Source: Zygnema cylindricum
Lineage: Eukaryota > Streptophyta > Zygnematophyceae > Zygnematales > Zygnemataceae
Assembly: GCA_037447655.1 (NCBI GenBank)
Contig: JBBHKE010000248.1
Location: forward strand, 226,501-290,500
Direction: 5' to 3'
Length of the DNA: 64,000 nt
Each line of letters begins with the position of its first letter. Position 1 is the first letter of the stretch. The position numbers and the translations under genes were made by a program. Positions 10,152 through 20,505 of this stretch are shown here, piece after piece. Below the pieces are notes generated by a model. It did not search any database and had not been told where the DNA came from. It worked only from the letters and a program-made list of their open reading frames with translations.

Positions 10152-13100
10152 GGTTATGGGCCCACCCTCTAGGGTGCCAATATTTAATGGAACTGGCTTC
10201 ATATACTGGGAAAGTATGATGATAGGAGCTCTATGCGAAAAAAGGTTTTGGGGGATAGTGAGTGGACGATTGGGGCGTCCATCAAGTCTTGGAATTCCTC
10301 CAGGGTTTAAAGGAAGCAGATTCACCAGGAAAGAGGATTCACCTTCAACGGAGGAAACAAAGGAAGGAGAGGTGGTGGACAAAAGGAAGGAGAAGGAGGC
10401 GACCACACCAATAGCAACTGGTTTAGCATTCATGTCACCTATTCCGAGGAACGAGGAGAATGATACTGAAACCTGGGACTTCAACAATATGGCGGCAAAG
10501 CACTTCATCCTACGCCATCTCACTCAAGGACTTGCATGTCCTCATTTGCAGGTAGAGAGGGCATCCGATCTTTGGATGGCTCTCATAGAGATGTACCGAA
10601 GTGGTACGATTCAGCAACAACAGTTGGCTGATCAGAAAGTTAAGGAGTATGTATACAAAGGGGGAAATATGTTGGATTTTTGCAATGAGCTTGCTACACT
10701 CTTCATGGAGCTAGAGAGTGCGGGTAAAGTTTTTAGTGAAAAAGAAAAAGTTAACTGTTTACTAATGAAGTTACCTGATGAGTTCGAGAACATAGTCAAC
10801 CGTGTGCAGGACTTGCCGGACTCAAGGTGGATATGGAACTCAGTGGTAGGGATGATTCTCGTTCGAGAGAATACGATTGAGATCCGAAGGGGAGGAAAGA
10901 GTGGCCAAGCCTTGGCAACAGCGACCGATTGGAGGAACAAGGATTCCCGGAAACCAGTCAGAAACTATGGGGGTAGGGAGCGGGAAAAACAGGTTGGCGA
11001 GTTCGAACCAAGGGCTCCCAAAGGTTTATGTCATTTTTGTAAGAAACCTGGGCACTATATGGCAGAGTGCACCAAGCTAACCGAGCTTCGGTTAAAGGAG
11101 GGGCAGACCGGTGGTACCCCGAGAGGAAAGAAAAAGGCCCTTGTCACACAGGTACTTGAGGCGGAATCCGAGGACGAGGACGATGAGCTCCTTTTGGATG
11201 AGGAGTTGGAGGCGAAAACTGAGGTTGAAATTCCACGAAGGCAGAAATGTGCTTACGGTGGATTGAAAGGTGAAGCAGGCTGGATTATAGATTCAGGTGC
11301 CTCAATGCACATGTGTAAGGATAGACACCTGTTCACTAAGATAAGAAAGATTCCCACCGTAGAGATAGAGTACGGGGATGGGAGGATAGTCACCACTACT
11401 CTTGTAGGATCGGTAGATCTGAAAGTGTTAGTTGAAGGAAAGACATCCATATTAACATTCTCCGATGTATTGTTTATTCCGGAGCTGAACAAAAACCTTA
11501 TCTCTACATCAGTATTAGATGATAAGGGTTTTTTCACTAGCACTAGGGAAGGAGTCTTTACTGCTAGTTTTGAGGAGGATGTCTATTTCATTGCTGAGAA
11601 AGGTAGCCATGGGATGTTTAGGCTGATCTTAAGTAATGAAACGAAGAAACTTTATTATGCTGGTGTTCATGATATTATGATGTGGCATAAGAGGCTTGGG
11701 CATGTGAATCTAGATAAGTTAAGAGAGATGAAAAAGATGGGAGTGGTGGAAGGGATTCAGTTCAGTGAGAGTGATGATATAAGTGATTGTAGTGGGTGTG
11801 CTCAAGGTAAAGCACACAGATTACCCTTTCCAAAAACAGCCACCTACAAGGGAGAAAAACTTCTAGATCTAGTACACACAGATATTTGGGGACCGGCTAG
11901 AGTGCCCTCACCGGGGGGGAAGAGATTTATGATGACTATAACTGATGATTGGTCTCGGTATTCCCGAGTATATTTTTTGAAAAACAAGTCAGAAGCTGAG
12001 GATTGTTTTAGACAATATAAAGCATGGAGCGAAAAACTCCATGAAACTCCAATCAAGAGAGTAAGGAGTGACAATGGTGGAGAGTATACTTCTAACCAGT
12101 TTGAGGATTTTTTGAGGGAAGATGGGGTTCAACACCAAAAGACAGTGCCAGAAAATCCTGAACAGAATGGGGTAGCTGAAAGGTTAAATAGAACACTAAG
12201 TGATAGTGCTAGAAGTATGTTGTCGGATAAGAAGATAGGAAAAAGGTTTTGGGCAGAAGCAATGAACTGTGCTAATTACCTCAAAAATAGAGTTCTTACT
12301 TCAGCTATAAAAGATCAAACACCTTATGAGAGATGGACAGGCCGGAAACCAGACTTATCTCATTTAAAGGTTTTCGGCAGTCAAGTATTCAGTCTAGATA
12401 CTGATCGGTCCAATTGGAAGCTAGATCCTAAAGGAAAACCGGGATACTTATTAGGATATGATGAGGATGTTAAAGGATATAGAGTTTATGATCTAAAAAG
12501 AGAAGATATAATCTTAGTAAAGCATCTAGTAGTTATGGATGAAGGAAAGTCAGTGGATCCCTTCAAATATACAAAGTCAGTAAAAATCAGATTTGAGTCA
12601 GAAAATTCTGATGACTTTGAGCTTCCTAACTATCCAGGTTTTAGAGACGATGACATTCTTGCAGGAACAAATCAGACCGAAAAGGACTCGGCTGTGGAAA
12701 CTCCAGTGACAACTCTACTCGAAGCGGAAGACGTGGTGGAAATTGATTCGGAATCAAGGGATAGGGGAGAAGCCGAGTTTGTTCGAAAGAATCCACGAGA
12801 ACCATCTATTCCGGCCTCAGATTTTGAGGGAGGGAGGAGAAGTAGCAAAAGACTGCAAGAAAAACAGGTTAATAACAAGGTAACTAAACTATCTCATCAA
12901 GATGAACCTCAAACTTATCGAGAGGCGATGACTTGTCCAGAAAGAAACCGGTGGAAGACAGCCATCAATGAGGAGATGGCTTCAATCATGGCAGCCGATA
13001 CTTGGGAGCTGGTGGACTGTCCACCTAACCGAAAACCAATCGGTTGTAAGTGGGTTTTCAAACTGAAACTCAACCCAGATAACACAATCGAGCGCTACAA

Positions 13101-14490
13101 GGCCAGATTAGTGGCAAAGGGATTTACACAAAAGGAAGGAATTGACTACGAGGAAACCTTTGCCCCGGTGGTCAGATTTCCCTCCGTCCGCATACTTCTC
13201 AGTTTAGCAGCGGCGGAAGACATGGAAGTGCACCAGATAGACATCAAAACAGCCTTTTTGCATGGAGAATTAGAAGAGGAGATCTTCATGCGACAACCCG
13301 AAGGGTTTGTGGAAGAAGGAGAGGAGAGTAAGGTATGCCGGCTGATTAAATCTCTTTATGGTTTGAAACAGGCGCCCCGACAGTGGAATAAGAAGCTTGA
13401 TGAGTTTCTTACCGGTCTAGGATATATTCGGATCAGCTCAGATCACTCAATCTATGTTTTCGAAGATGAGGAAGGTTTTATATTTATTGCAATTTATGTT
13501 GATGATTTGCTTGTTTTAAGTAAATCAATGAAAAAAATTAATAAACTGAAAACCGATCTTAAGGGGAGATTTGAAATGAAGGATATGGGGGAAGCAAAAT
13601 ATATTTTGGGAATTCAAGTAGAGAGAGACCGAAAAAGAAAAATTATAAGATTGACTCAAAAGGAAGCAATAGGAAACATGCTTGAAAAATTTCAAATGGA
13701 TAAAGCTAATAGTTGCACAACTCCAATGGAATTGAAGAAGGGAAGTGAGGGGAGTGAGGAAGAAGGAGTCATAGTCTTAGACGAGGAATTATCTCTTGAA
13801 GAACAGAAGTTCATGCAGACTATTCCTTACAGGCAAGTAGTGGGAAGTCTAATCTATTTTATGAATTGTACCCGGCCGGATTTAGCTGCAGCTGTAGGAG
13901 TGCTGAGTAGAAGTCTAAATGCTCCCACTAAGAAGGATTGGGAGGCAGCTAAGAGAGTCCTTAGATACTTGGTAGGAACTAGAGATCTATGGTTGCATTT
14001 GGGTGGGGAGAATACTGACATCACTACTTGGAGTGATGCCAGTTATGGTGATGCTCCGATGAGGAGATGTACTTCTGGATATGTATTATATGTGGGTGAT
14101 GGGGCTTGCTGTTGGAGTAGCAAACAGCAAAAGGTTATTGCTCAGTCCACCATGGAGGCTGAGTATATGGCCTCTTGCTCTGCTGTAAAAGAATTGATGT
14201 GGGTCAAGTCTTTGCTTGGTGAGCTTGGTCACCTTAAGAGTGGTGTGCAGAAAATATTTTGTGATAATCAGGCAGCAATCGCTATTTCTGCCAATCCTAA
14301 ACACCATTTTAAAGCCAAACACATGGACATCAGACTCAGCTTTGTTAGAGAGAAAGTAGAAAACAAAATAATCAGTTTAGAGTACAGACCAGATAGTGAG
14401 ATGGTAGCAGATATGATGACCAAACCTGTGCCTTCCCCTAAGCTAATTTTTTGCAGGGAGAAGTGTGGTCTGAAATTAAAGATTGACTAG
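10132..14490 (+). CDS. Intact copia Gag-Pol polyprotein of A2
   Basis: 1452 residues, nearly identical to the A1 polyprotein. Substitutions I can see are few, for example I101M in Gag, Q741R after integrase, and M-to-I in the RT segment HQxDIKTAFLHGE. The zinc knuckle, DSGA protease site, HHCC and DDE integrase residues, YVDD box and RNase H motifs are all kept. Two copies of such a long frame without a stop, beside several decayed relatives, mean that family A was active recently and may still be. The LTR-internal ATG at 10132 is followed by the in-frame ATG in the primer-binding site. Confidence 0.95.
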   Translation: MEVSEFQVMGPPSRVPIFNGTGFIYWESMMIGALCEKRFWGIVSGRLGRPSSLGIPPGFKGSRFTRKEDSPSTEETKEGEVVDKRKEKEATTPIATGLAFMSPIPRNEENDTETWDFNNMAAKHFILRHLTQGLACPHLQVERASDLWMALIEMYRSGTIQQQQLADQKVKEYVYKGGNMLDFCNELATLFMELESAGKVFSEKEKVNCLLMKLPDEFENIVNRVQDLPDSRWIWNSVVGMILVRENTIEIRRGGKSGQALATATDWRNKDSRKPVRNYGGREREKQVGEFEPRAPKGLCHFCKKPGHYMAECTKLTELRLKEGQTGGTPRGKKKALVTQVLEAESEDEDDELLLDEELEAKTEVEIPRRQKCAYGGLKGEAGWIIDSGASMHMCKDRHLFTKIRKIPTVEIEYGDGRIVTTTLVGSVDLKVLVEGKTSILTFSDVLFIPELNKNLISTSVLDDKGFFTSTREGVFTASFEEDVYFIAEKGSHGMFRLILSNETKKLYYAGVHDIMMWHKRLGHVNLDKLREMKKMGVVEGIQFSESDDISDCSGCAQGKAHRLPFPKTATYKGEKLLDLVHTDIWGPARVPSPGGKRFMMTITDDWSRYSRVYFLKNKSEAEDCFRQYKAWSEKLHETPIKRVRSDNGGEYTSNQFEDFLREDGVQHQKTVPENPEQNGVAERLNRTLSDSARSMLSDKKIGKRFWAEAMNCANYLKNRVLTSAIKDQTPYERWTGRKPDLSHLKVFGSQVFSLDTDRSNWKLDPKGKPGYLLGYDEDVKGYRVYDLKREDIILVKHLVVMDEGKSVDPFKYTKSVKIRFESENSDDFELPNYPGFRDDDILAGTNQTEKDSAVETPVTTLLEAEDVVEIDSESRDRGEAEFVRKNPREPSIPASDFEGGRRSSKRLQEKQVNNKVTKLSHQDEPQTYREAMTCPERNRWKTAINEEMASIMAADTWELVDCPPNRKPIGCKWVFKLKLNPDNTIERYKARLVAKGFTQKEGIDYEETFAPVVRFPSVRILLSLAAAEDMEVHQIDIKTAFLHGELEEEIFMRQPEGFVEEGEESKVCRLIKSLYGLKQAPRQWNKKLDEFLTGLGYIRISSDHSIYVFEDEEGFIFIAIYVDDLLVLSKSMKKINKLKTDLKGRFEMKDMGEAKYILGIQVERDRKRKIIRLTQKEAIGNMLEKFQMDKANSCTTPMELKKGSEGSEEEGVIVLDEELSLEEQKFMQTIPYRQVVGSLIYFMNCTRPDLAAAVGVLSRSLNAPTKKDWEAAKRVLRYLVGTRDLWLHLGGENTDITTWSDASYGDAPMRRCTSGYVLYVGDGACCWSSKQQKVIAQSTMEAEYMASCSAVKELMWVKSLLGELGHLKSGVQKIFCDNQAAIAISANPKHHFKAKHMDIRLSFVREKVENKIISLEYRPDSEMVADMMTKPVPSPKLIFCREKCGLKLKID
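10152..10166 (+). promoter_or_regulatory. A2 primer-binding site, anticodon-arm type
   Basis: GGTTATGGGCCCACC, identical to the A1 site and again directly after the LTR end TTTCA. Confidence 0.8.
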
Positions 14491-14503
14491 AAAATAAGGG
14501 GAG

Positions 14504-15552
14504 TGTAGAAACTAATGGTTTTATTAGTATTTTCTAGGTCTGAAAAGAAATATAGAAGTCGAGGCAGTCTATCTCTAACTTCTCTCTCCAACTCTCAAAC
14601 TTGTCGCAGTCACTGAGAAATTGGAGAGGAAGCTAGAGCCATGGCTACCTTGGCTATCCTGAGGTTTACGGGAAATTTATATTAGTTCGGGTTTATTTAT
14701 TTAAAAGGTATGTGCCGGCGGCAGGAATTGATCCTTGAACCTGCCGGCCGGCAGACACAATGTAGCCGGTAGCCTTAGCCGTTTCATCTAGCGGTAGTGT
14801 TACGTAGTATATAGTTTGATAATTATTTAAATATGTATACGTGCGATAAACCATTTAACTGAAATGAATTACGGGATACATAGATCCAGTAATATATAAT
14901 GTACGACTTACGGTACGGACAAAAATCAGTACCGCGCATTTGTTTCGTAAATGAAACAAATACCGCGCATGTATTTATTACGGCTACGATTAAAGCCGAA
15001 TTTAATCGGACGGCCGGGATTAGCGCCGAGATCGCGGAGGAAGATTTCGGCGGTTTGTGGCCATCGCCACATCGGATGACGCGTGGCGAAATTCCGTTGG
15101 ATTGTGGAATCTCCGGAGATTATGGCACCGAATCCGGATTTGACATGTGTCGACATTTTGGCCATGTCGTACAATGTCCGTACATAAAGTACACCGGCAG
15201 CTGTACTTTTACGTACGGAACTCAATTCTGATTGGTTCCGTACATCAGTAGATAGAGTCTGTGAGAGAGATAGGACTTAGAAAAATTAGAAGATAGGACC
15301 CCCTCTCCCAGAGAGCTTCTGTACAAAAGGTCAACTTTGACCCTCCATAACTTACTGCTCAGGGGAGCAAATTCAGAGATTCTTTTTGCTATCGACTCAG
15401 GGGAGTCTTGTCTTCACAGGGGTGAAGTTGGTCAGAGTTTTTGTCTGCCAGGGTGGCAGTTATTTTTGCTTAAACACAAAGGGGTCAGGATTATCCTAGA
15501 GGCTTCTTGGAAGCTGTCCACTCTGAGGACTTATGGAGGTCTCAGAGTTTCA
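14504..15552 (+). repeat. 3' LTR of element A2
   Basis: 1049 bp, the partner of 9103-10151. It ends GAGTTTCA and is followed by the target duplication GGAGG. Its final bases include the same ATGGAGGTC that starts Gag in the 5' copy. Confidence 0.92.
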
Positions 15553-15557
15553 GGAGG

Positions 15558-16069
15558 AAGATTTCGGCGGTTTGTGGCCATCGCCACATCGGATGACGCG
15601 TGGCGAAATTCCGTTGGATTGTGGAATCTCCGGAGATTATGGCACCGAATCCGGATTTGACATGTGTCGACTTTTTGGCCTTGTCGTACAATATCCGTAC
15701 ATAAAGTACACCGGCAGCTGTACTTTTGCGTACGGAACTCAATTCTGATTGGTTCCGTACATCAGTAGATAGAGTCTGTGAGAGAGATAGGACTTAGAAA
15801 AATTAGAAGATAGGACCCTCTCTCCCAGAGAGCTTCTGTACAAAAGGTCAACTTTGACCCTCCATAACTTACTGCTCAGGGGAGCAAATTCAGAGATTCT
15901 TTTTGCTATCGACTCAGGGGAGTCTTGTCTTCACAGGGGTGAAGTTGGTCAGAGTTTTTGTCTGCCAGGGTGGCAGTTATTTTTGCTTAAACACAAAGGG
16001 GTCAGGATTATCCTAGAGGCTTCTTGGAAGCTGTCCACTCTGAGGACTTATGGAGGTCTCAGAGTTTCA
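15558..16069 (+). repeat. A1 3' LTR, right part
   Basis: Last 512 bp of the A1 3' LTR, displaced by A2. It ends GAGTTTCA and is followed by GTGGA, the A1 target duplication. Read without the split history it looks like a partial LTR tandem repeat, but lengths and duplications show that it completes 8566-9102. Confidence 0.92.
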
Positions 16070-16838
16070 GTGGAGCTTCTTCTTGACAAGAGTCTGGAGG
16101 AGAACAAGATCTCTCGGAGACAAAAGTGTGCCCTTGAAGCAATTTGGGAAGCTCCACGGGAAGAATGGATCATCGACTCAGGTGCATCCATGGATATGTG
16201 TCGTGATAAGGAACTTTTCACTGAGCTTGGAATGATCCCTACTGTAGAGATAGACTATGGGGATAGGAGAGTGGTTACTACAAATCTAGTGGGGTCACTA
16301 GATTTGAAGGTCTTAGTGGAGGGTAAGACTTCTATACTCACATTCTCAGATGTACTCTACATTCCTCAGCTGAGCAAAAATCTTGTCTCTACATTTGTAT
16401 TAGTGACAAAGAGTTTGATACCTTCACTAGAAAGGGAGTATTTACAGCTAAATATAGGGATGAAGTCTACTTCACAGCGGATAAGGGTAGCCAAGGCACC
16501 TTTAAGCTTAACCTTAGTAATGAAAAGAATAATGTTTATTATGTTGGTGTTCCAAAATTGATGATTTGGCATAAGCGGTTGGGGCATGTGTATTTTGATA
16601 GGTTGAGGTAAATGAAAAAGCTTGGTGTAGTAGAAGGCATTTAGTTTGGTGATAATGAAATGCTAGATGATTGTAGTGGATGTGCCCAAAGAAAAGCTCG
16701 GAGACTTATTTTTCCCAAAATCGCAACATAGAGAGGGGAAAAGGTACCAAATTTGGTCCACACAGATATCACGAGACATACAAAAGTACTTTCAGTTGGA
16801 GGGAAGAGGTTTATGTTAACACTAACCGATAACTAGTC
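16070..16838 (+). pseudogene. B1 gag end, protease, integrase start (broken)
   Basis: Continues B1 after A1. It is colinear with B2 (GGAGCTTCTTCTTGAC occurs in both). Protease-like WIIDSGASMDMC near 16166-16200 keeps DSGA. A frameshift near 16400 moves the frame, and later stops (for example near 16610 and 16640) destroy the integrase zinc-binding part, although HKRLGHV and CSGCAQ-like remnants are still readable. It ends at TAGTC, target site of the family E array. Confidence 0.8.
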
Positions 16839-17440
16839 TAAGACTCTTAGACCTCCATTGGCCCTCAAAGTAGGCAGCTCACTCGAAGCCCCTAGAATGA
16901 CCCTGACCACTTTTTGTTTCCACAAGAATAACAACCACTCTGACACATAAAAACCCGACCAACTTCACCTCTGTGAAGAGAAGACTCCCTTGAGTTTTTA
17001 GCAAAAAGAATCTTTGAATTTTCTCCCCTAAGTAGTAAGTTATGAAGGGTCAAAGTTGACCTTTTGTACAGGAGCTCTCTGAAGAGATAGGTCTACCTAC
17101 CAAATTTTCTAAGTCCTAAATCCCTCTCTAAACCCTTTACTACTAGAGTACGAACCAATTAAATTACTGTATCATAAAGAAAAGTACAGGTGCCGATGTA
17201 CTTTATGTGTGGCCATTGTACGGCATTGCCAAAATGTCGACGTCTGCCACATCCGAATTTGTTTCCATATTCTCCAGAGATGACGCAAGCCAATGTGATT
17301 TTGCCACGTGTCATTTGACGTGGCGATGACTAAAAACCGCCAAAGCGTCCATTCCGTGATCCCGGCATCTATCACGACCGTTCGATCTAGATCGGCATTT
17401 AATTATATCCGTCGAAATTAATTGCGTGGTCTTTGTTTCG
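16839..17440 (-). repeat. Leftmost E LTR, distal part
   Basis: 602 bp of a family E LTR read on the minus strand; it starts TAAGACTCTTAGACC here against TGAAACTCTGAGACC in intact copies. It stops at TTTCG (17436-17440), duplicated at 21695-21699 around element C. With 21700-22149 it totals 1052 bp against 1054 bp in the other two E LTRs. Confidence 0.85.
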
Positions 17441-18607
17441 TGTTGAAATATAAGTATTTTCAAGGTCTACAGATTGTAAAATAAAAGGCAAAGAGGAGAC
17501 ACTGACAGGGTGCCTCTAACTCTTCACTCAACTCCCCACACTTGTCGCAGTCACTGAAGACTTAAAGAGGAGTTAGATCCTCGGCTGCCTATGCTGTCCA
17601 AAGAGAACAGCAAGGCAAATCTTAAAAGAGTTATCTCAAAGGTTTGACGGACCCCGCATTTGATCCGGGTACCTGTCGTTCGTCAAATTAACCGTTTGCT
17701 TTATCCTACAAGTCTATGATTAGTGGTAGGATATCATAAGTTTGACAAATATTTAATTTGTTACATGTAGACTAGTTCATTTAACGCGAAATAGATACGT
17801 AATGCATAGATACAGTTTTGAATAGTACAATGTACGATTTAATATATTCTACAAAGCGAATACCGAACATTTGTTTCAACGCAAAACAAATACCGTGTGT
17901 ATATTTTCAACGGCTATAATTGTATCCGGTTTAGATCGGACGGCCACGATAGGCGTCGCGATCACAGAATATGTACTTTTGGCGTTATACTGTCATCGCC
18001 ACGTCATGTGACATGTGGCGCGACAACATTCGATTGTGGCAACTCGAGAGATTACGAGAACAAATCCGGATATGACATGTGTTAACATTTTGGCCATGTC
18101 GTAAGATGGCCGTAAAGAAAGTACACCGGCACATCTACTTTTCTTTACGACACAGTAATTTGATTGGTGTCGTACGTCAAAAGATAGAGGTTTAGAGAGA
18201 TATAGGACTTAGAAAATTTAGTAGGTAGTAGCCTCTCTCCAAGAGAGCTCCTATACAAAAGATAATTTTTGACCATTCATAACTATCAATTTACTAAACC
18301 ATTTTCAGTGATTCATTTTGCTGCGGACTCAGGAGAGTCTCGGTCAGAGTTTTTGCCTGCCAGGCTGGCTGCATTTCTAAAGGAAAGTCAAAGTAGGTGA
18401 ATGTGTCCAAAACTCATATTTTAACTTTGCATTCTGTAGTAGAACTGAGCACACAGAAAGTCTTATTTCACAGCGGTGAAGCTATAATGGGTTTCTGATT
18501 TTCAAGGGGTTAGTCATTTGGGTTTATAACAACTTGGAGTCAGCACTATCTAGATTAACTTTTTTTGGATCTGTGAATTATGTGGGCAATGAGCACACAG
18601 AGTTTCA
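17441..18607 (+). repeat. 5' LTR of element C
   Basis: 1167 bp, TGTTGAAATATAAG to GAGTTTCA. It has the shared GTATTTTCAAGGTCT variant, the stem-loop (arms TCTAACTC and GAGTTAGA around ACTTGTCGCAGTCACTGA, about 17515-17576), a B-box-like element with a mutated last base near 17660, ATAGGACTTAGA at 18202-18213, and a CTCTC..GAGAG hairpin near 18234. Unlike A, B and H it has no in-frame ATG near its 3' end; the first in-frame ATG of gag is in the primer-binding site. Confidence 0.87.
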
Positions 18608-18622
18608 GGTTATGGGCCCACC
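18608..18622 (+). promoter_or_regulatory. Element C primer-binding site and only in-frame gag ATG
   Basis: GGTTATGGGCCCACC, exact match to the complement of the initiator tRNA-Met anticodon arm. The upstream frame (NEHTEFQV) is open but has no nearby ATG, so the ATG inside this site is the likely Gag start. Confidence 0.75.
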
Positions 18623-19769
18623 ATCTAGTGTGCCTATGTTCGATGGAACAGTCACTTATTGGGAGTCTACAATGGAGGGATTGCTTTTCGAAAAGCACTT
18701 ATGGGGAATTGTTTCAGGACAAGTGAGGTGTCCACCACCGGGCTCTGGAGGAACTCACTACGGAGATTCATGTGGGGCTACCTCGAAAAACCAAACGTAT
18801 TTCAAATGCAACGGAAGGTGAAGGAAAAAGTATTGCCATGGAAGGGGAAAAAGGGGAAATGGATAAAGGGACACCTATAGTGAGGGGAGCTAGGCTCTCC
18901 GCCACAGCTCCACTTAGAGGGGTTATATGTAAAACTGAAGAAAAAGATAGTAAAATTTGGGAGTATAAAAACACTATAGCAAAAATTCTCATACTTAGAA
19001 ATGTGTCTAAGTCTATAGCTATAACTCTTTTGAATCTAACCAAGTCTTTCGAAATTTGGGAAACACTAAGTCAGATTTATAAGAGTGAGACTATTCAGAG
19101 GCAGCAGTTAGTAAACCAGGAAATAGAGGCCTATGTTTATATAGGCGGTAACATGATAGAGTTTTGCAATGATATTGATGCGTTATATGTTGAGCTTGCT
19201 AGTGCGGGATATGTAGAATCTGAGAAGAGAAAGATTAATACACTACACATGAAACCCTAGATGACTACGAAAACATCATTCGTCGTATGCAGGCAATAGA
19301 TGGCTCCTCATGGACTTGGAGATTTACCATGGGGATAATTCTTGTGAGGGAAAGCACTTTAGAGCTTCGTAAGGGAAGTGAGAGGGTGAATGCATTTACA
19401 GTTGGTGGCGATTGGAGGAAGCGTGATCAGAGGAACGGTGGTGACGAGCAGAAGCGTGATGAGAGGAAGAAAGACAAAGGTAAACCTTATCGGAACTTCG
19501 GTGGAAAGAGAGGGAGAGGAAAAGAAAGGAGAGCTTTGAAAAAGGGGGTTTGCTTCTTTTGTAGGGAACCGGGTCATTATATAGAGGAATGCCTTCGTTA
19601 CGAAGAACTTAGAAGTTGGAATGTGGATGAGGAGGAAGAAGGGGAAGAGGAGAAAGAGGATGAAGATATGTTGGAGCTTCGCCGCATTGGTAGTATGGAG
19701 AAGAGAGAAAAGCACACAGCAATTCCACATCACCAACAGTGTGCTTTTGGAGGTATAAGGGAAGTAAAG
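18612..19769 (+). pseudogene. Element C gag (frameshifted)
   Basis: Gag of the same family as A and B: MGPPSSVPMFDGTVTYWES at the start, a helical core (WETLSQIYKSETIQRQQLVN near 19058), and a CCHC knuckle CFFCREPGHYIEEC near 19552-19593. A shift near 18790 and a stop at 19258 break it into three frames. After the knuckle comes a long Glu/Asp-rich run, and it ends at a TGA at 19770-19772, just after CAFGGIREVK, where A1 continues into the protease. Confidence 0.8.
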
Positions 19770-19823
19770 TGAGAGGAGATACTTGAGGGAATTCAAAATA
19801 TTGAGGATAGTTTCATAGATATT

Positions 19824-20447
19824 TTGGAAAGAGAAAACTCGTTGGAAAGGGAGACTTTAACGAATTCCGAAGAAAAGGGAGAATTAATTATAAAGGGGGT
19901 TCTAAAAGATAGGGGAGAAGAGGAATACTTAATGAAAGGTTTAGGGGAGGAGAAATATTTATTGGGAATAAAATTAGAAAGTGATAGTGGAAAGAATCCC
20001 ATGGGAAAGAGTGAGGAAAGTTTAGAAAATGGGGTGAGAATCATGGATAAAAATATGAGTTCGAAAGATGTAGATTATACGAGGAACTTAGTGGGGACTC
20101 TTGATTTAAGGATAAATTTGGGGGGTAATGGTTTTGACATCGCTATTGGGAGTGATGTCATCTATGAAGGTGTGCCTGTAAAAGAGTTAGCATCTGAGTA
20201 TGTGTTGTAAATTGGGGATAGGGCTGACTGTTGGAAATGCGAAAGGGAAAGTGGATTTTGGTTGGATGAAAAGGGGAGGAGGTGGATAAAATCTTTGCTC
20301 GGATTTAAAAAAAGTGGCATGCAAAATAAAATGTATGATCCACAAGATGAAATTATTTTTGGTCATCTAATACACTTTCTTAAAAATAAAGGTATTCGCT
20401 TGAAAATTCATAAAAAAAAAAAAAAAAACAAAGGAAAATATATATAA
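19824..20447 (+). pseudogene. Element C remnant of RT-RNase H
   Basis: An open frame of 128 codons (19824-20210) and, after a TAA, one of 61 codons (20262-20447). Three segments match the pol C-terminus of A1 in order: LGEEKYLLGIKLE (MGEAKYILGIQVE), NLVGTLDLRINLGGN (YLVGTRDLWLHLGGE) and RWIKSLLG..KSGM (MWVKSLLG..KSGV). The hundreds of residues between these in A1 are gone and all catalytic residues are lost. Whether the 128-codon frame is translated is unknown. Confidence 0.65.
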
Positions 20448-20505
20448 ATGTATTTGTTGATTTTGAAGAGTGTTGAAAGTAAACTAGACTAGAAAATAAC
20501 GGGAG

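Larger units (their letters stand above)
9103..15552 (+). mobile_element. Copia element A2, intact, inside the A1 3' LTR
   Basis: Complete element, 6450 bp: 5' LTR 9103-10151, primer-binding site 10152-10166, gag-pol 10132-14490, polypurine tract just before 14504, 3' LTR 14504-15552. It is flanked by GGAGG on both sides (9098-9102 and 15553-15557). Both LTRs are 1049 bp and share variants that A1 lacks (for example TTAGTTCGGGTTTATTTATT near 9283 and 14683), so the two LTRs are a true pair and A2 is not a recombinant of A1. I noticed about five differences between its LTRs. Confidence 0.94.
3165..16069 (+). mobile_element. Copia element A1, intact, carrying A2 in its 3' LTR
   Basis: Complete LTR retrotransposon flanked by GTGGA at 3160-3164 and 16070-16074. 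Parts: 5' LTR 3165-4213 (1049 bp), primer-binding site 4214-4228, one long gag-pol frame, polypurine tract at about 8553-8565, and a 3' LTR split by A2 into 8566-9102 and 15558-16069. The two pieces add up to 1049 bp, the same as the 5' LTR. I noticed only a few differences between the two LTRs, so the insertion is recent. With an undamaged frame and both LTRs present, the element is potentially autonomous. Confidence 0.93.

Noticed and set aside
4194-14490. Retroviral env or another extra gene in A1/A2
   Set aside because: Pol stops about 14 bases before the 3' LTR, leaving no room for a further gene.
15553-16069. An independent partial or solo LTR
   Set aside because: Its 512 bp complete exactly the 537 bp at 8566-9102, and the GGAGG and GTGGA duplications show that it is the displaced end of A1.
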